From the NCBI RefSeq assembly GCF_004134905.2, contig NZ_SDPQ02000003.1, positions 620,001 through 684,000 on the forward strand: a DNA stretch of 64,000 bases, given 5' to 3'. The position numbers and the translations under genes were made by a program. Shown here piece by piece: positions 24,081-32,806 of the stretch. How positions within the stretch are numbered: position 1 is the first letter of the stretch; every line of letters starts with the position of its first letter. Origin of the DNA: Aeromicrobium ginsengisoli (lineage in GTDB: Bacteria; Actinomycetota; Actinomycetes; Propionibacteriales; Nocardioidaceae). The notes under the pieces are model-generated. The model was not told where the DNA came from and did not search any database. It saw only the letters and a list, made by a program, of their open reading frames with translations.

Positions 24081-25214
24081 GTGACGTCAGCTCCCCGCCC
24101 AGGGCCCCTCAGTGTCCGGCCCATCAGCTCCTCGGAGCACCTCGACTACATCCGGAGCCGGGCGTCGGTGAGCTTCCTGCAGACCCCCGCGTGGGCGACG
24201 GTCAAGAACGAGTGGCGGGGTGAGTCGATCGGCTGGTTTGACGGCAGCACGCTGGTCGGCGCAGCGCTCGTGCTCCACCGGCAGCTCCCGCGGGTCAAGC
24301 GCTACCTCGCCTACCTGCCCGAGGGTCCCGACATCGACTGGACCGATCCGGACCTCGGCCGCTGGCTGACCCCGCTGGCCGCGCACCTCAAGCAGCAGCG
24401 GGCGTTCGGCATCCGCATGGGTCCGCCGGTCGTCACGCGACGGTGGCACGCCGCGACGATCAAGCAGGCCATCGCCGATCCCGTCCTGACGACGCTGTCG
24501 GACGTACCCGCCGACGTACGCGACGACGCCGCCCTCGCGGTGGCCACGGCGCTGAACGGGCTCGGCTGGAAGGAGATCCCGACCGAGAACGGGTTCTCCG
24601 CCGGTCAGCCGAAGTTCAATTTCCAGATCCCACTGACCGATCGTTCGGAGGCCGACCTCCTCGCCGGCATGAACCAGCAGTGGCGGCGCAACATCAAGAA
24701 GGCGACCAAGGCCGGGGTCGAGGTCGTACGCGGTGCGCGTGGCGACCTGGCGGAGTTCCACCAGGTGTACGCCGAGACCGCCGAGCGCGATCACTTCACG
24801 CCGCGACCCCTGTCGTACTTCGAGCGGATGTGGGATGCGCTGACCGCCGAGGAGCCCGACCGGCTCGTGCTCTACCTCGCGCGCCACGAGGGTGACCTCG
24901 TCGCGGCGACCACGATGGTGCGCGTCGGGCAGCATGCCTGGTACTCCTACGGCGCCTCGACCACGGCCAAGCGCGACGTCCGCGGCTCCAACGCGATCCA
25001 GTGGCAGATGATGCGCGACGCGATGGCTGCCGGCGCGACGGCGTACGACATGCGGGGCATCACCGAGACGCTCGACCCCGACGACCCGCACGTCGGCCTG
25101 ATCCAGTTCAAGGTCGGCACCGGTGGCGAGGCCGTCGAGTACCTCGGCGAGTGGGACCTGCCGCTCAACCGTGCCCTGCACCTCGGCTTCACCCAATACA
25201 TGAAGAGGCGATGA
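24081..25214 (+). CDS. femX: FemX/FemAB-family peptidoglycan bridge aminoacyltransferase
   Basis: The product is 377 aa with two GNAT-like domains. Family marks are FLQTPAWATVKNEW near the N-terminus, GMNQQWRRNIKKATKAGVEV (about 194-213) and WYSYGASTTAKRDVRGSNAIQWQMMRDA. It should add an amino acid from aminoacyl-tRNA to the stem peptide of lipid II in the cytosol. The next gene, an alanine racemase relative, starts two bases after its stop, so they form an operon and may act in one wall pathway. The coiled-coil insert of classical FemA is absent. Confidence 0.87.
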   Translation: MTSAPRPGPLSVRPISSSEHLDYIRSRASVSFLQTPAWATVKNEWRGESIGWFDGSTLVGAALVLHRQLPRVKRYLAYLPEGPDIDWTDPDLGRWLTPLAAHLKQQRAFGIRMGPPVVTRRWHAATIKQAIADPVLTTLSDVPADVRDDAALAVATALNGLGWKEIPTENGFSAGQPKFNFQIPLTDRSEADLLAGMNQQWRRNIKKATKAGVEVVRGARGDLAEFHQVYAETAERDHFTPRPLSYFERMWDALTAEEPDRLVLYLARHEGDLVAATTMVRVGQHAWYSYGASTTAKRDVRGSNAIQWQMMRDAMAAGATAYDMRGITETLDPDDPHVGLIQFKVGTGGEAVEYLGEWDLPLNRALHLGFTQYMKRR

Positions 25215-25215
25215 C

Positions 25216-26250
25216 GTGACCTTCGAGCTGGACATCGATGCCGAGCGCTGGCGCCGCGGTCTGCGGGCCGTCGTCGAGAGCACGCCCGGCATCGTCCCGG
25301 TCATCAAGGGCAATGGCTACGGCCTCGGCCGTGACCTGCTGGCCACCGAGGCCAAGGAGCTCGGGCTCGACGTCATCGCGGTCGGCACGTACGCCGAGGT
25401 ACCCGCTGCGCTGGCCGCCTTCGGCGGCGACGTCATGGTGCTCACCCCGTGGCGGCCGTTCTTCACCGACGTGATCCACGACGAGCGGATCATCCACACG
25501 GTCGGCCGTGTCGAGGACATCGCCGCGCTGGCCGCCGGGCCCGATCCGACGGCGCGCGTGCTCCTCGAGGGCGAGACGTCGATGGCGCGGCACGGCCTCG
25601 ACCGCCACGAGCTCGCGGCCGCCGTGGCCGCCCTCGGCGACCTGCGGGTCGAGGGCTTCGCGATCCACCTGCCGATGGCCGGCACCAACCTGCGCGAGGC
25701 CGAGAACTGGGCCGCCGCGCTCGAGACCTCCCAGGTCGAGACGACGACGTTCTACGCCTCGCACCTGACGTCGGCCGAGCTGACGATCCTGCGGGAGCGC
25801 CGGCCGCAGCTCGACATCCGGCCCCGCATCGGCACCGGGCTGTGGCTCGGCGACCTCGGCGCCCTGCACGTACGCGCGACCGTCCTCGACACGCACCTGG
25901 TGGCGCGCGGCGAACGGGTTGGCTACCGTCAGCGGCCCATGCCTCGCGACGGATCGCTGCTGATCATCTCCGGCGGCACCAGCAACGGCATCGGGCTCGA
26001 GGCGCCCAAGGCCTCGGCCGGCGTCGTGCAGCGCGGCAAGTCCCTCGCCAAGGGCGGGCTCGAAGCGGCCGGCTTCTCGCTGTCGCCGTTCACGATCGAC
26101 GGCAAGCAGCGCTGGTTCGCCGAGCCTCCGCACATGCAGGCGAGCATGGTCTTCCTGCCCGCCTCGGCGACCGCACCTCAGGTCGGCGACCGCGTCGACG
26201 TGGCGGTGCGGTTCACCACCGCCACGTTCGACGCCATCAACCTTGCCTGA
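25216..26250 (+). CDS. Alanine racemase-like PLP enzyme
   Basis: The product is 344 aa. The PLP lysine lies in IVPVIKGNGYG (about residue 35), followed by the TIM-barrel strands (LEGETSMARHGLD, VEGFAIHLPMAG). The C-terminal beta domain is shortened and divergent. GERVGYRQRPM could supply the catalytic Tyr, but the classical IPIGYADG motif is replaced by LLIISGGTSNGIG. It may racemise or epimerise an amino acid other than alanine. Pairing with FemX suggests a wall-peptide residue. The GTG start is coupled to the femX stop. Confidence 0.78.
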   Translation: MTFELDIDAERWRRGLRAVVESTPGIVPVIKGNGYGLGRDLLATEAKELGLDVIAVGTYAEVPAALAAFGGDVMVLTPWRPFFTDVIHDERIIHTVGRVEDIAALAAGPDPTARVLLEGETSMARHGLDRHELAAAVAALGDLRVEGFAIHLPMAGTNLREAENWAAALETSQVETTTFYASHLTSAELTILRERRPQLDIRPRIGTGLWLGDLGALHVRATVLDTHLVARGERVGYRQRPMPRDGSLLIISGGTSNGIGLEAPKASAGVVQRGKSLAKGGLEAAGFSLSPFTIDGKQRWFAEPPHMQASMVFLPASATAPQVGDRVDVAVRFTTATFDAINLA

Positions 26251-26323
26251 GGCAAGCGAGCGCTGCGAGCGGCCCGAAGGCAGGTTGAGCGATCACGCCG
26301 AAGGCGACAGGTGACGAAACCGC

Positions 26324-28729
26324 CTAACCTTCCTCCAGCTCGTCGTCCTCGGGCCGGCGCAGGCCGAGGAGTCCGGCCAGCGGCAACAGGAACACCCAGC
26401 CATTGTTCTGCGGCAACGTGCACCGGGGATCGTCGAAGATGTTCCAGCTGCCGCCGGCCGCCTCGCACGCCGCCTTGTTCTGCTGCGGATCTGTCGGCTC
26501 GGGCGTCACACAGGTGTTGGTCTTGGGATCCAGCACCTGCGGCGGGTCGCACGTCACCGGAGTCACCGGCTCACAGCCCAGGTTGCCGTCGGGCTGTTCG
26601 TTGGGCCCACACCGCTCCTGCGTGGGAGTCGGCTTCGGCTTGGCGACGCACTCGGTCTTGTTGGAGTTGAGCTGCTCGTCGCTGCTGCACTTGGGCGGCG
26701 GCTTCTTGTAGGTCGTGCCCTTGGTCGACTTGATGTTGGCCGCCTTGGGGAACGTCCCGCAGTCCGTGCCCTCCAGCGCCGAGTTCATGTAGGCCTGGAA
26801 GGTCTTCGCCGGGATCTGACCACCGAAGAACGGGATCATGTAGCCCTCGAGGTCACCGTTGCCGAGTTGGCCCCGGTTGTACATCACGGCCGTGGCGAGT
26901 TTGGGCGTGTAGCCGGCGAACCACGACGACGACACGTGCTGGTTGTTGGTGGGCCCGGCGGTCGCGGTGCCGGTCTTGCCGGCGGTCGGGCAGATCGTCT
27001 TGGCGTTCGATCCGGTGCCGGCGGGTCCGGAGTTGACGACCTTCTGCATCGCCGAGATGGTGTCGGCGGCGACGTCCTTGGGGATCGTCTGCTCGGTCTT
27101 GACCTTGTGCTTGTACTCAGTCTTGCCGTGGACGTCCTTGACCGACTCGATGACGTACCACTCGGCGCGCTTGCCCTGGGCCGCGATCGTCGCGTAGGCG
27201 TTGGCCATGTCGACGGGCGCGACCGGCTCGATGCCGAGCGGCGTGACGAGCGGTGGCCCGTCCTGCCTCAACCGGTCGAGCGGTCCCGACGGGATGCCGG
27301 CCTGCGCGGCCGCCTGCAAGGTCTTCTCCGGCCCGTCCGTCATCTGGTCCATGAGGTCGACGAACGCGGTGTTGATCGACTTCTGCGTCGCGAACGACAG
27401 CGGCACGTTGCCGAACGACTCACCGCCACTGTCGCCCTGGTTCTCGGTGACGGCCTTGCCGTTGATGATGAGCGGAGACTCGCCATTGAGCTTGGTCTTG
27501 AGGCTGTAGCCGTTCTCCAGCGCTGCGATCACCGCGAACGCCTTGAACGTCGAGCCCGGCTGGGTCCTCTCGGTCGCCCAGTTGAACTGGTTCTTGAGGT
27601 AGTCACGCCCGGCATACATCGCCTGCACCGCACCCGTGCCGGGCTTGATCGAGACCAGGGACTGGTGCAGCTGCTTGTGGCCGGAGGGGCGATATGCCTT
27701 GATGGCCGCGATCGCGTCCTTCTGCTTGCGGTAGTTGAACGTCGTGGTGATCCGCAGACCGGCGCCGTCGACCTCCTGCGGCGTGAACTCCAGATCGTCC
27801 ATCTTCTCCTTGACGAGCTGGAGGAGATAGCCCTTGGAGCCGCTGAACCGGTTGACCTCACGCTTGGGGGCGAACTTCGGCAGGTGGTCGCTGAACTTCG
27901 AGGCCTGCTCCTGCGTGATCGCGCCGTCCTTGACCATGCCGGCGAGCACGTAGTTGAAGCGCGGCTGGATGCGATCCTTGGCACCCTCGGCGTAGGGGTC
28001 GTAGTAGGTCGGGCTGTTGATGATCGTCGCGAGGAACGCCGACTGTGCGTAGTTGAGCTGAGACGCGGGCTTGTCGAAGTAGGTCCTCGAGGCCACCTCG
28101 ACGCCATAGGCGCCGTTGCCGAAGTAGATCGTGTTGAGATAGCCCTCGAGGATCTGCTTCTTGCTCAGCTGGTTGTGGATCTTGATCGAGAGGATCGCTT
28201 CCTTGACCTTGCGCTTGTAGGACTGCTCCTGCGTCAGGTAGAGGATCTTGACGTACTGCTGCGTGATCGTCGAGCCGCCGCCCTGGATCTGACCGCTGGT
28301 CGCGTTGTTGCGCGCGGCGCGGATGATGCCCTTGATGTCGATGCCGCGGTTCGTGTAGAACGTCCGGTCCTCCGCGGCGATCGCGGCGGCCTGCATCGAG
28401 GCCGGGATGTCGTCGATCCCGATGCTCTCGCGGTCCTGCGTCGCGAACGTGCCGAGCACGTGCTTGCCGTCGGAGTAGTAGACCTTGGTCGTCTGGGTCT
28501 GGAACGCCGCGTTCTCGCTGGGGATGCTGATGCTGCGGTAGAGGATGAAGAACGTCGCCGCGAGGAACACCACACCCAGCACGCCCAGCAGAGAGACCCA
28601 GCGGATCGTCTTGAGCCACCACGGGCCGCGACCACCGATCTTGCGGGTGAAGGCCTTGAGCCTTCCGCCGCCCGCGTCAGGGCTCGCTACTTTCTTTCGC
28701 TGTGCTGGCAAGGGTCCGTCTACCTCCAT
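26324..28729 (-). CDS. ponA: Class A penicillin-binding protein with Cys-rich tail and C-terminal membrane helix
   Basis: The product is 801 aa. A cytoplasmic basic N-terminus and a membrane helix (SLLGVLGVVFLAATFFILY, about 46-64) precede the GT51 transglycosylase (AAEDRTFYTNRGID and GGSTITQQYVK) and the transpeptidase with STFK, SIN and KTGTA motifs. It polymerises and crosslinks peptidoglycan outside the membrane. After about residue 650 a Pro/Thr-rich tail holds about nine Cys in CxxxxExxN-like units, then a second hydrophobic segment (WVFLLPLAGLLGL) and an acidic end. The ATG at 28729 is chosen; upstream codons lack similarity. It is divergent from padR. Confidence 0.92.
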   Translation of the reverse strand: MEVDGPLPAQRKKVASPDAGGGRLKAFTRKIGGRGPWWLKTIRWVSLLGVLGVVFLAATFFILYRSISIPSENAAFQTQTTKVYYSDGKHVLGTFATQDRESIGIDDIPASMQAAAIAAEDRTFYTNRGIDIKGIIRAARNNATSGQIQGGGSTITQQYVKILYLTQEQSYKRKVKEAILSIKIHNQLSKKQILEGYLNTIYFGNGAYGVEVASRTYFDKPASQLNYAQSAFLATIINSPTYYDPYAEGAKDRIQPRFNYVLAGMVKDGAITQEQASKFSDHLPKFAPKREVNRFSGSKGYLLQLVKEKMDDLEFTPQEVDGAGLRITTTFNYRKQKDAIAAIKAYRPSGHKQLHQSLVSIKPGTGAVQAMYAGRDYLKNQFNWATERTQPGSTFKAFAVIAALENGYSLKTKLNGESPLIINGKAVTENQGDSGGESFGNVPLSFATQKSINTAFVDLMDQMTDGPEKTLQAAAQAGIPSGPLDRLRQDGPPLVTPLGIEPVAPVDMANAYATIAAQGKRAEWYVIESVKDVHGKTEYKHKVKTEQTIPKDVAADTISAMQKVVNSGPAGTGSNAKTICPTAGKTGTATAGPTNNQHVSSSWFAGYTPKLATAVMYNRGQLGNGDLEGYMIPFFGGQIPAKTFQAYMNSALEGTDCGTFPKAANIKSTKGTTYKKPPPKCSSDEQLNSNKTECVAKPKPTPTQERCGPNEQPDGNLGCEPVTPVTCDPPQVLDPKTNTCVTPEPTDPQQNKAACEAAGGSWNIFDDPRCTLPQNNGWVFLLPLAGLLGLRRPEDDELEEG

Positions 28730-28838
28730 GGGGATCCCGGAATCGGATCCGTCAACGACCAAGTGTGCCGAACCTACCTGAGGAATGGTTAATCGACGGG
28801 GGTCCGCGTGGGCTGGGTCACCTGAACCGGGGTGTTGC

Positions 28839-28873
28839 CGATACACCGATTGGATGTATCGTTCCGATATACA
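28839..28873. promoter_or_regulatory. Candidate PadR operator
   Basis: CGATACA-N9-TGTATCG (28839-28861) is a perfect inverted repeat with 7-bp arms. A third half-site, CGATATACA, follows at 28865-28873. It lies about 45 bp before padR, in the promoter region shared with the penicillin-binding protein gene. Confidence 0.7.
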
Positions 28874-28904
28874 AACAAATGACGGACTTTGTCAGGACGG
28901 GTAG

Positions 28905-29501
28905 ATGACACGACGCGGCGCGGCACTCGAGGTGGCGGTCCTTGGACTGCTCCACGATGCCCCGATGCACGGCTACGAGCTGCGCAAGCAGGTCAACGCC
29001 CTGCTCGGCTGGGGTCGCATCCTGTCCTACGGCACGCTCTATCCCGCACTGAAGGCACTCGGCAAGGACGGCTACATCGTGGCCGACGAAGCCGTCACGC
29101 CCGAGGCGCGGGGCCGGCGGGCCAAGATCGTCTACAAGCTCACGGCCGAGGGCAAGGAACACTTCGCCCAGGCACTCGAGGACTCCGGTCCGTCGACGTG
29201 GGACGACGAGACGTTCGGCGTACGGTTCGCGTTCTTCGCGCGCACCGATGCCGCCTCGAGGGTTCGCATCCTCGAGGGACGACGAAGCCGACTGGAGGAA
29301 CGACTCGACAACGTCCGCAAGGCAGGACAGCGGAAACGGGATCGGGTCGACGCCTACACGTTGGAGCTGCAGCGGCACGGCCTGGAGTCGGTCGAGCGCG
29401 AGGTCACCTGGTTGACCGAGCTCATCGACCGCGAACGCTCCGGCGGCTATCCCGACGCAGACAGCACGACCAGCACAGACCTCAACACGACCGAGAAGTG
29501 A
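28905..29501 (+). CDS. PadR-family transcriptional regulator
   Basis: The product is 198 aa. The N-terminal winged helix reads [42 protein letters not shown] and [14 protein letters not shown], and a C-terminal dimerisation helix bundle ([26 protein letters not shown]) follows. It is 22 bp upstream of ino1 in the same orientation, an arrangement also found in mycobacteria (Rv0047c-ino1). It likely represses its own operon and so controls inositol phosphate, and through it mycothiol and phosphatidylinositol, supply. Confidence 0.92.
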   Translation: MTRRGAALEVAVLGLLHDAPMHGYELRKQVNALLGWGRILSYGTLYPALKALGKDGYIVADEAVTPEARGRRAKIVYKLTAEGKEHFAQALEDSGPSTWDDETFGVRFAFFARTDAASRVRILEGRRSRLEERLDNVRKAGQRKRDRVDAYTLELQRHGLESVEREVTWLTELIDRERSGGYPDADSTTSTDLNTTEK

Positions 29502-29523
29502 ACACATCAATGAAGGAGAACCC

Positions 29524-30603
29524 ATGGGTTCGGTACGCGTAGCAATTGTGGGTGTGGGCAACTGCGCCACGTCCCTGATCCAGGGCGTCGAGTACTACAA
29601 GGACGCTGACCCCGCCGGCAACGTCCCCGGGCTCATGCACGTCGAGTTCGGTGAGTACCACGTCAAGGACATCGAGTTCGTCGCCGCGTTCGACGTCGAC
29701 GCCAAGAAGGTCGGCTTCGACCTCTCCGAGGCGACGCAGGCCAGCGAGAACAACACGATCAAGATCGCCGACGTTGCGCCCACCGGCGTCATCGTCCAGA
29801 AGGGCAACACGCTCGACGGTCTCGGCAAGTACTACCGCGAGACGATCGAGGAGTCGGACGCCCCGGCGGTCGACATCGTCCAGGTCCTCAAGGACACCCA
29901 GGCCGACGTCCTCGTCTCCTACCTCCCGGTGGGCTCCGAAGAGGCCGACAAGTTCTACGCCCAGTGCGCGATCGACGCCAACGTCGCGTTCGTCAACGCG
30001 CTGCCCGTGTTCATCGCCTCTGACCCCGAGTGGGCCAAGAAGTTCGAGGACGCCGGCGTCCCGATCATCGGTGACGACATCAAGAGCCAGGTCGGCGCGA
30101 CCATCACGCACCGCGTCATGGCCAAGCTGTTCCAGGATCGCGGCGTCGTCCTCGACCGGACGTACCAGCTCAACGTCGGCGGCAACATGGACTTCAAGAA
30201 CATGCTCGAGCGTGATCGCCTGGAGTCCAAGAAGATCTCCAAGACGCAGGCCGTGACGTCGAACCTCGACCACGACCTCGGCGCCAAGAACGTCCACATC
30301 GGCCCGAGCGACTACGTCCAGTGGCTCGACGACCGCAAGTGGGCCTACGTCCGCCTCGAGGGTCGCGCCTTCGGTGACGTCCCCCTCAACCTCGAGTACA
30401 AGCTCGAGGTCTGGGACTCGCCCAACTCGGCCGGCATCATCATCGACGCCATCCGTGCGGCGAAGATCGCCAAGGACCGTGGCATCGGCGGCGCCCTGCT
30501 GTCGGCCTCGTCCTACCTGATGAAGTCGCCCCCGGAGCAGCGTCCCGACGACCTCGGTCGCGAGATGCTCGAGAAGTACATCCGTGGTGAAGTCGAGCGC
30601 TGA
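29524..30603 (+). CDS. ino1: Inositol-3-phosphate synthase
   Basis: The product is 359 aa. [26 protein letters not shown] is the NAD-binding N-terminus of the short actinobacterial form. [38 protein letters not shown] and [10 protein letters not shown] are active-site segments. It converts glucose 6-phosphate to inositol 3-phosphate, the first step to phosphatidylinositol and mycothiol; the mycothiol-dependent mscR at 57300 uses the latter. AAGGAG lies seven bases before the ATG. It is cotranscribed with padR. Confidence 0.95.
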   Translation: MGSVRVAIVGVGNCATSLIQGVEYYKDADPAGNVPGLMHVEFGEYHVKDIEFVAAFDVDAKKVGFDLSEATQASENNTIKIADVAPTGVIVQKGNTLDGLGKYYRETIEESDAPAVDIVQVLKDTQADVLVSYLPVGSEEADKFYAQCAIDANVAFVNALPVFIASDPEWAKKFEDAGVPIIGDDIKSQVGATITHRVMAKLFQDRGVVLDRTYQLNVGGNMDFKNMLERDRLESKKISKTQAVTSNLDHDLGAKNVHIGPSDYVQWLDDRKWAYVRLEGRAFGDVPLNLEYKLEVWDSPNSAGIIIDAIRAAKIAKDRGIGGALLSASSYLMKSPPEQRPDDLGREMLEKYIRGEVER

Positions 30604-30608
30604 CGATT

Positions 30609-30646
30609 CTTGAGCTTGTCGAAAGGATCCTTTCGACAAGCTCAAG
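30609..30646. repeat. REP-like palindrome copy 1 (perfect 38 bp)
   Basis: The sequence CTTGAGCTTGTCGAAAG-GATC-CTTTCGACAAGCTCAAG is self-complementary over all 38 bp. It lies between the convergent ends of ino1 and the TetR gene. Degenerate copies occur at 32738 and 50357. Confidence 0.88.
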
Positions 30647-30655
30647 GAACGACTG

Positions 30656-30682
30656 GGGCCGGTCCCGTTGGGGCCGGCCCTT
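30656..30682 (+). terminator. Terminator-like hairpin after ino1
   Basis: GGGCCGG (30656-30662) pairs with CCGGCCC (30674-30680), and TTCGTC follows. It sits next to the REP-like palindrome in the 81-bp gap between ino1 and the TetR gene. Confidence 0.55.
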
Positions 30683-30684
30683 CG

Positions 30685-31272
30685 TCATGCCCGGAGCAAC
30701 CGGGTGACTGTGTCGCGCATGATGGCGCGGGCGTCTGCGACGTCGCGACCGAGATCATCGCGAGCGAACGACCACGTCATGCCACTTGTCGCTGCCATGA
30801 GGCCCAGGCACAGTGCCCCGTCTGCACCACCCTCGACAGCCAGCTCGGCGCCAAAGGTATCGAGGAGGTCTCGACGAAGGCGATCGATCAACTCCCGCCG
30901 CGCCGCGGCCAGCGCCGACGAGAACGGCTCGCCCAGAACCGCTGACCGAGCCGCCGGTGCGAGGTGCTCGAGCCGGACTGCGCGCTGCTGGCAGAACGCG
31001 TCGATCCGTTCGCTCAGCGGCACGTCGGGGTCGATCGGCTGGCGCAGCGCGGCATCGGCGTCGAGCCAATAGGCCGTCGTCGCCTCGAGCAACGTCTCGA
31101 GATCCTTGAAGTTGAGCCAGAGCGTACGCAGGGAGACCCCGGCTCGTTCGGCGATGACCTTGGCGGTCGGCTTCAGCACGCCCTCGCGCAGGAGTCCGGC
31201 GTGCGCCTCGACGATCGCGTCACGCGTACGCTCTCCGCGTGCGATCCGCCCGTCGGTGTGACGCTCGGTCAT
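30685..31272 (-). CDS. TetR-family transcriptional regulator
   Basis: The product is 195 aa. The helix-turn-helix reads RDAIVEAHAGLLREGVLKPTAKVIAERAGVSLRTLWLNFKDLETLLEAT. The ligand domain is unremarkable, with three Cys. The start codon shares one base with the stop of the tRNA nucleotidyltransferase (TGATG), so it is translated from that mRNA. Its targets are unknown; no divergent gene with an obvious operator adjoins it. Confidence 0.9.
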   Translation of the reverse strand: MTERHTDGRIARGERTRDAIVEAHAGLLREGVLKPTAKVIAERAGVSLRTLWLNFKDLETLLEATTAYWLDADAALRQPIDPDVPLSERIDAFCQQRAVRLEHLAPAARSAVLGEPFSSALAAARRELIDRLRRDLLDTFGAELAVEGGADGALCLGLMAATSGMTWSFARDDLGRDVADARAIMRDTVTRLLRA

Positions 31273-32705
31273 CAGCTTCGGGCGTTCCAGAACGCCTTGA
31301 GGGCCTCGGTCGCGTCGGCCTCGCTCAGCGGTCCGCGATCCATGCGCAGGTCGAGCAGGAACCGGTAGGCCTCTCCGACCTCCGGTCCCGGAGGGATGTC
31401 GAGGATCTTCATGATCTGCGCGCCGTCGAGGTCGGGGCGGATCGAGCTGAGCTCCTCCTGCTCCGCCAGCACCGCGATCCGCTGCTCCAATTCGTCGTAC
31501 GTCCGCTGGAGGCGCAGCGCCTTCTTCTGGTTGCGCGTCGTGGAGTCCGCGCGGGTCAGGATGTGCAGGCGCTCGAGCTGGTCGCCGGCGTCGCGGACGT
31601 AACGGCGTACGGCCGAGTCGGTCCACTCGCCCGAGCCGTAGCCGTGGAACCGCAGGTGCAGCTCGACAAGCGTCGCGACCTGATCCGTGACGTCGTTGCT
31701 GTAGCGCAGTGCCCGCATGCGCTTGCGGGCGAGCTTGGCGCCGACGACGTCGTGGTGGTGGAACGTCACGGTGCCGCCCGCGGCGAAGCGGCGGGTCTTG
31801 GGCTTGCCGATGTCGTGCAGCAGCGCGGCAAGGCGGATCACGAGGTCGGGCTGCTCCTCGAGGCGGCCCTCGAGCGCGATGGCCTGCTCCAGCACGGTCA
31901 GCGAGTGCTCGTAGACGTCCTTGTGGCGGTGGTGCTCGTCGCGCTCGAGGATCAGCGCCGGCAGCTCGGGCAGCATCTGCGCGGCCAACCCGGTCTTGAC
32001 GAGCAGCCGCAGGCCGGCGACGGGGTGAGCGCCGAGGAGGAGCTTGTTGAGCTCGTCGCGGATGCGCTCGGCCGACACGATCTCGAGGCGCGACGCCATC
32101 TCGGTCATCGCCGCCACGACCTCCGGCGCCGCCGTGAATCCGAGCTGCGACACGAAACGGGCGGCCCGCATCATGCGCAGCGGGTCGTCGCTGAACGACT
32201 GCTCCGGCGTGACGGGGGTGCGGAGCAGCTCGTCGTCGAGATCGCGCTGGCCGCCGAACAGGTCGACGAACTCCGCCGACGGCAGCCGGATCGCCATGGC
32301 GTTGACCGCGAAGTCGCGCCGCGAGAGGTCGCCGTCGAGCGTGTCGCCGAACTGCACCTCGGGCTTGCGGGACGCGATGTCGTACGCATCGCTGCGATAC
32401 GTCGTGATCTCCAGGTCGTGGCCGCCCTTGCGCAGCCCGATCGTGCCGAACTCGCGCCCGACGTCCCACATCGCGTCGGCCCACGATCCGACGATGCGTT
32501 CGATGTCGTCGGGGCGGGCCGAGGTGGTGAAGTCCCAGTCGGTGCCGGGCCGGCCCAGCACCGCGTCGCGCACGGGGCCGCCGACGATCGCGAGCTCGTG
32601 ACCAGCCGCCTCGAACAGCGCGCCGACCTCGGCCAGGAACGGATTGGCGTCGAGGATGCCGTCGATCCTGGCCCGGCGTTCGGGGGTCAGCGTGGACGTG
32701 GGCAC
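31272..32705 (-). CDS. pcnA: CCA-adding tRNA nucleotidyltransferase
   Basis: The product is 477 aa. The head domain shows IVGGPVRDAVLGRPGTDWDFTTSARP with the two catalytic Asp, then DLSRRDFAVNAMA and SDDPLRMMRAARF. An HD domain (LAALLHDIGKPKTRRF, FHHHDVVGAKLA) follows. It adds or repairs the tRNA 3' CCA end; both tRNAs in this window lack an encoded CCA and need it. The GTG at 32705 has no ribosome binding site. GAGTAT lies six bases upstream and TAGAGT eight, so the mRNA is probably leaderless. Confidence 0.94.
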   Translation of the reverse strand: MPTSTLTPERRARIDGILDANPFLAEVGALFEAAGHELAIVGGPVRDAVLGRPGTDWDFTTSARPDDIERIVGSWADAMWDVGREFGTIGLRKGGHDLEITTYRSDAYDIASRKPEVQFGDTLDGDLSRRDFAVNAMAIRLPSAEFVDLFGGQRDLDDELLRTPVTPEQSFSDDPLRMMRAARFVSQLGFTAAPEVVAAMTEMASRLEIVSAERIRDELNKLLLGAHPVAGLRLLVKTGLAAQMLPELPALILERDEHHRHKDVYEHSLTVLEQAIALEGRLEEQPDLVIRLAALLHDIGKPKTRRFAAGGTVTFHHHDVVGAKLARKRMRALRYSNDVTDQVATLVELHLRFHGYGSGEWTDSAVRRYVRDAGDQLERLHILTRADSTTRNQKKALRLQRTYDELEQRIAVLAEQEELSSIRPDLDGAQIMKILDIPPGPEVGEAYRFLLDLRMDRGPLSEADATEALKAFWNARS

Positions 32706-32737
32706 GAGGACATACTCTATCGGCCTGCGATCTGGTG

Positions 32738-32774
32738 CTTGAGCCTGTCGAAGGACATGCTTTCGACGGGCCGG
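32738..32774. repeat. REP-like palindrome copy 2 (degenerate)
   Basis: CTTGAGCCTGTCGAA and TTTCGACGGGCC form a decayed version of the 30609 palindrome. It lies in the 101-bp gap between the divergent pcnA and DUF6049 genes. Confidence 0.75.
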
Positions 32775-32794
32775 GGCAGTGCAGCCCGTACGTC

Positions 32795-32806
32795 TAGCAT
32801 GTTCGG
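32795..32806 (+). promoter_or_regulatory. -10 element of a leaderless promoter for the DUF6049 gene
   Basis: TAGCAT (32795-32800) is followed by six bases and the GTG at 32807. Confidence 0.55.

Noticed and set aside
26251..26323. GCGAGCGCTGCGAGC-rich gap after the racemase gene as a terminator or repeat element
   Set aside because: It has only short imperfect self-complementarity, and I found no second copy in the window.
26867..28792. 641-codon open frame opposite the penicillin-binding protein gene
   Set aside because: It has no recognisable domain and lies wholly antisense to a gene with all expected motifs.
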